Shown here: positions 61,639 to 64,000 of the stretch, one piece after another
Position numbering within the stretch: position 1 is the stretch's first letter
Layout: every line of letters starts with the position of its first letter
Assembly (NCBI RefSeq): GCF_000826525.2
Contig: NZ_LN651330.1
Location: forward strand, 186,001 to 250,000
Direction: 5' to 3'
Origin: Mobilicoccus massiliensis
Lineage (GTDB): Bacteria; Actinomycetota; Actinomycetes; Actinomycetales; Dermatophilaceae
DNA length: 64,000 nucleotides
The notes under the pieces: generated by a model
Told to the model about the DNA's origin: nothing
The model's input: only the letters and a program-made list of their open reading frames with translations
Database searches by the model: none
Translations under genes and position numbers: made by a program

Positions 61639-62586
61639 TCAGGGCAGGTGGCGTTCGACGGCGATGAGGGCGGGTTCGGGGCCGGTGCCGACGTGGAGGA
61701 CGAGAGCCTCGCCCTTGGCGAGGTTGTCGTCGTTGACGTCGTCGAGGATGCGGGCCACCTCGGGTGCGGATCTGCCGTAGCGACGGACGATCTCGGCGAT
61801 GAGGGGTCGGAGGACGGGGCCGTGGCTGCAGAGGAGCACGGGTTCGGAGCCGCCGAGAGCGCCGGTGACGGTCGGGGCGACGGCGGCCGGGTCCTCCTCG
61901 TATCCCTCCTCGGAGAGTTCGGGGCGCCAGGAGGTCTCGATCTCGTAGCCGGCGGCCTCGGCGAGGGCGAGGTAGGGGGCCACCGTGTCGACGCATCGGG
62001 TCGAGGGCGAGCAGACGACGCGCGGGAAGGCGTAGGCGGCGAGGATGTCGACGAGGGCCGAGGCCCGTTGTTCGCCGGCCTCGTCCAGCGGTCGCAAGCG
62101 GTCGTCGTCGCCCTTCCACCGCTTGCGGGCGACCGCGTGCGCGTGCCGCACGACGGCGATGGCGCGGGTGGGCAGCGGTCCGTCGACGAGAGCGTCGAGT
62201 TGCTCGAGGTCGCGAGGGTAGGTCGCGAGACGCCGGGCCTCCTCGGCCGTGACCCAGCGCACCTCGTCGATCTCGTTCTCGAGGCGTCCGGCGCCCCCGA
62301 TGACCTGAGCGGCCCAGTACCGCACCTCCTTGTGTCGGCGTCCGTCACCTTCGAGTCGGTAGGTGCTCGTGGGCAGCGGGCGACCGAGCCGCACCCGAAG
62401 GCCGGTCTCTTCCTGAGTCTCGCGGACGGCCGCGACCGGCCACTCCTCGTCGGGCTCGAGCTTGCCCTTGGGCCAGGCCCAGTCGTCGTGGCGGGGGCGG
62501 TGGACGAGGGCGACCTCGAGTTCTCCGGCGCGTCGACGCCAGGGCAGGGTGCCCGCGGCGAGCACGACCGATCGTTCGTCGGACAC
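61639..62586 (-). CDS. mutT1: Nudix hydrolase/histidine phosphatase fusion (MutT1 type)
   Basis: A 315-residue two-domain protein from GTG 62586. The N-terminal Nudix domain has the full box GKLEPDEEWPVAAVRETQEE-TG. The C-terminal half is a histidine phosphatase with RHAHA in place of RHG and SHGPVLRPLIAEI, as in mycobacterial MutT1, which hydrolyses 8-oxo-dGTP and diadenosine polyphosphates. The start follows the ppk stop by five bases, the same ppk-mutT1 order as in mycobacteria. It protects the nucleotide pool from oxidised guanine. Confidence 0.9.
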   Translation of the reverse strand: MSDERSVVLAAGTLPWRRRAGELEVALVHRPRHDDWAWPKGKLEPDEEWPVAAVRETQEETGLRVRLGRPLPTSTYRLEGDGRRHKEVRYWAAQVIGGAGRLENEIDEVRWVTAEEARRLATYPRDLEQLDALVDGPLPTRAIAVVRHAHAVARKRWKGDDDRLRPLDEAGEQRASALVDILAAYAFPRVVCSPSTRCVDTVAPYLALAEAAGYEIETSWRPELSEEGYEEDPAAVAPTVTGALGGSEPVLLCSHGPVLRPLIAEIVRRYGRSAPEVARILDDVNDDNLAKGEALVLHVGTGPEPALIAVERHLP

Positions 62587-62591
62587 GTCGC

Positions 62592-64000
62592 TCAGCCGCG
62601 CCGTCCGCGGCGGCGGGCCGCATGCTCGTCGATGAGGACACTCTGGAGGTCGAGCAGGGGTGTGCCGTCCTCGGCGCGGTGATGCCGAGTCCACCGCCCG
62701 TCGCCGGCGAGGTGCCAGCTCGAGTAGTCGTCGCTCATGCCACGCTGCAGGATGCCGACGAGGTCCGCGACGTGGCGGGCGTCGGTGATGCGCACGAGGG
62801 CCTCGACCCGGCGGTCGAGGTTGCGGTGCATCATGTCGGCGCTGCCGAGGTACACCGCGTCGCGACCGTCCGGCCCGAACACGAACACCCGGGAGTGCTC
62901 GAGGAACCGGCCGAGGATCGACCGGACCCGGATGTTCTCGGAGAGGCCCTCGACGCCCGGCCGCAGCGCGCAGATGCCGCGGACGAGGACGTCGACCTGC
63001 ACCCCAGCGCGGGAGGCGCGGTAGAGACTGTCGATGATCTGCTCGTCGACGATGGAGTTGACCTTGATGCCGACGTAGGCGTCCTCGCCCTTCTCGGCGT
63101 GGGCGATCTGCTCCTCGATGCGGTCGACGAGGCCCGACCGCATCGAGGCCGGCGCGACGAGCAGCCGGGAGAACTTGCTGCGCGGCGCCCAGCCGGAGAG
63201 CTGGTTGAAGAGCTTCGTGAGGTCCTCGCCGACACGCGGGTCGCAGGTGAAGAGGCCGAAGTCCTCGTACAGTCGCGCGGTCTTGGGGTGGTAATTGCCG
63301 GTGCCGACGTGGCAGTACCGACGCAGGCCAACCGACTCCTGACGGATGACGAGCGACAGCTTGCAGTGGGTCTTGAGTCCGACCACGCCGTAGACCACGT
63401 GGACACCGGCCTGCTCGAGCTTTCTCGCCCACTCGATGTTGTTCTGCTCGTCGAAGCGGGCCTTGATCTCGACCACCGCGAGCACCTGCTTGCCGGCCTC
63501 GGCCGCCGCGATGAGGGCGTCGATGATCGGGGAGTCGCCGCTCGTGCGGTAGAGCGTCTGCTTGATGGCGACGACGCGTGGGTCGGCGGCGGCCTGGTCG
63601 ATGAACGCCTGCACCGAGGTGGAGAACGAGTCGTAGGGGTGCTGGACGAGCACGTCCTTGATGCGGATCGCCGAGAACATGTCGGGCGACTTGGCGCTCT
63701 CGACCCGTTTGAGGTCGCGGTGGGTCATGGGCACGAACGGCGGGTACTTGAGCTCGGTGCGGTCGAGATCGGCGATGGTGCCGAGGCAACGCAGGTCGAG
63801 CGGGGTGGGGCAGCGGAAGACCTCGCGCGGCGTGACTCCCAGCTCGCGGACGAGCAGTTCGAGCACGTGATCGCCCATGCCGTCCTCGATCTCAAGGCGA
63901 ACGGCAGGGCCGAACCGGCGTCGTGTGAGCTCCTTCTCCAGGGCGGCCAGCAGGTTCTCGGCGTCGTCCTCCTCGACCTCGAGATCCTCGTTGCGGGTGA
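62592..64000 (-). CDS. ppk: Polyphosphate kinase, N-terminus cut by window edge
   Basis: About 469 C-terminal residues of a PPK1, running off the right edge; an internal methionine at 63878 is not the start, as the frame stays open with family sequence beyond it ([20 protein letters not shown]). It has [56 protein letters not shown] with the autophosphorylated histidine, and [17 protein letters not shown] with the second catalytic histidine. The enzyme makes polyphosphate from ATP. It forms an operon with mutT1 and faces the pst operon, giving a phosphate-linked region. Confidence 0.95.
   Translation of the reverse strand, partial: TRNEDLEVEEDDAENLLAALEKELTRRRFGPAVRLEIEDGMGDHVLELLVRELGVTPREVFRCPTPLDLRCLGTIADLDRTELKYPPFVPMTHRDLKRVESAKSPDMFSAIRIKDVLVQHPYDSFSTSVQAFIDQAAADPRVVAIKQTLYRTSGDSPIIDALIAAAEAGKQVLAVVEIKARFDEQNNIEWARKLEQAGVHVVYGVVGLKTHCKLSLVIRQESVGLRRYCHVGTGNYHPKTARLYEDFGLFTCDPRVGEDLTKLFNQLSGWAPRSKFSRLLVAPASMRSGLVDRIEEQIAHAEKGEDAYVGIKVNSIVDEQIIDSLYRASRAGVQVDVLVRGICALRPGVEGLSENIRVRSILGRFLEHSRVFVFGPDGRDAVYLGSADMMHRNLDRRVEALVRITDARHVADLVGILQRGMSDDYSSWHLAGDGRWTRHHRAEDGTPLLDLQSVLIDEHAARRRGRRG

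Overview
The window is a strongly GC-rich stretch of chromosome from a motile Gram-positive actinobacterium, most likely an order Micrococcales member of the Dermatophilaceae/Intrasporangiaceae type. This placement rests on gene content and order only: SRP RNA upstream of dnaX, recR-DUF5063-lysC-asd, pstSCAB, treYZ, ppk next to a MutT1-type Nudix/phosphatase fusion, DUF3516 helicase, frequent GTG starts and leaderless genes. No phage, insertion sequence or CRISPR array was seen.

Layout. 1-0.66 kb: a truncated DUF4190/DUF4352-type membrane protein (minus strand). 0.9-3.9 kb: a visibly less GC-rich operon with an FkbM methyltransferase and two glycosyltransferases, directly upstream of flagellin. 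4.1-9.7 kb: filament and hook-filament junction genes fliC, fliD, fliS, a FliT-position protein, flgK and flgL. 9.8-11.7 kb: a secreted heparinase-II/III-like lyase. 11.7-21.5 kb: housekeeping block ffs, dnaX, plsC, an AbiEi-like gene, recR, DUF5063, lysC and an asd homologue lacking its catalytic cysteine. 22.1-32.9 kb: flagellar motor, switch and export genes flbD-motA-motB-fliL-fliM-fliN-fliO-fliP-fliQ-fliR-flhB-flhA; fliP appears frameshifted. 33-44 kb: a GntR regulator, tRNA-Glu/Asp/Phe, a PHP protein, glyA, sdaA, a two-KtrB/one-KtrA potassium system, a histidine phosphatase and tRNA-Lys. 44-51 kb: a nucleoside deaminase, a YtrA-like regulator with an ABC transporter, ilvA and a DUF3516 helicase. 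51-56.6 kb: treY, treZ. 56.6-64 kb: phosphate genes pstSCAB, then mutT1 and ppk (truncated) in the opposite direction.

How it works together. The most informative signal is regulatory. Six transcription units start behind a FliA/WhiG-type sigma-28-like promoter of the form (T/C/G)TCA-N15/16-(G/T)(T/C)CGAT(A/G)(G/A): the glycosylation operon, fliC, flgK, the heparinase-like gene, flbD-mot-fli, and flhA. This places flagellin modification genes and a secreted polysaccharide lyase in a predicted flagellar regulon, although the flagellar locus is physically split by about 12 kb of housekeeping DNA and the rod, basal-body, hook and ATPase genes (flgB, flgC, fliE to fliK, flgD, flgE) are not in the window.

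Other points of note are RecA-independent (PafBC-type) damage promoters before dnaX and recR, and families of short inverted intergenic elements, several lying between convergent gene ends.
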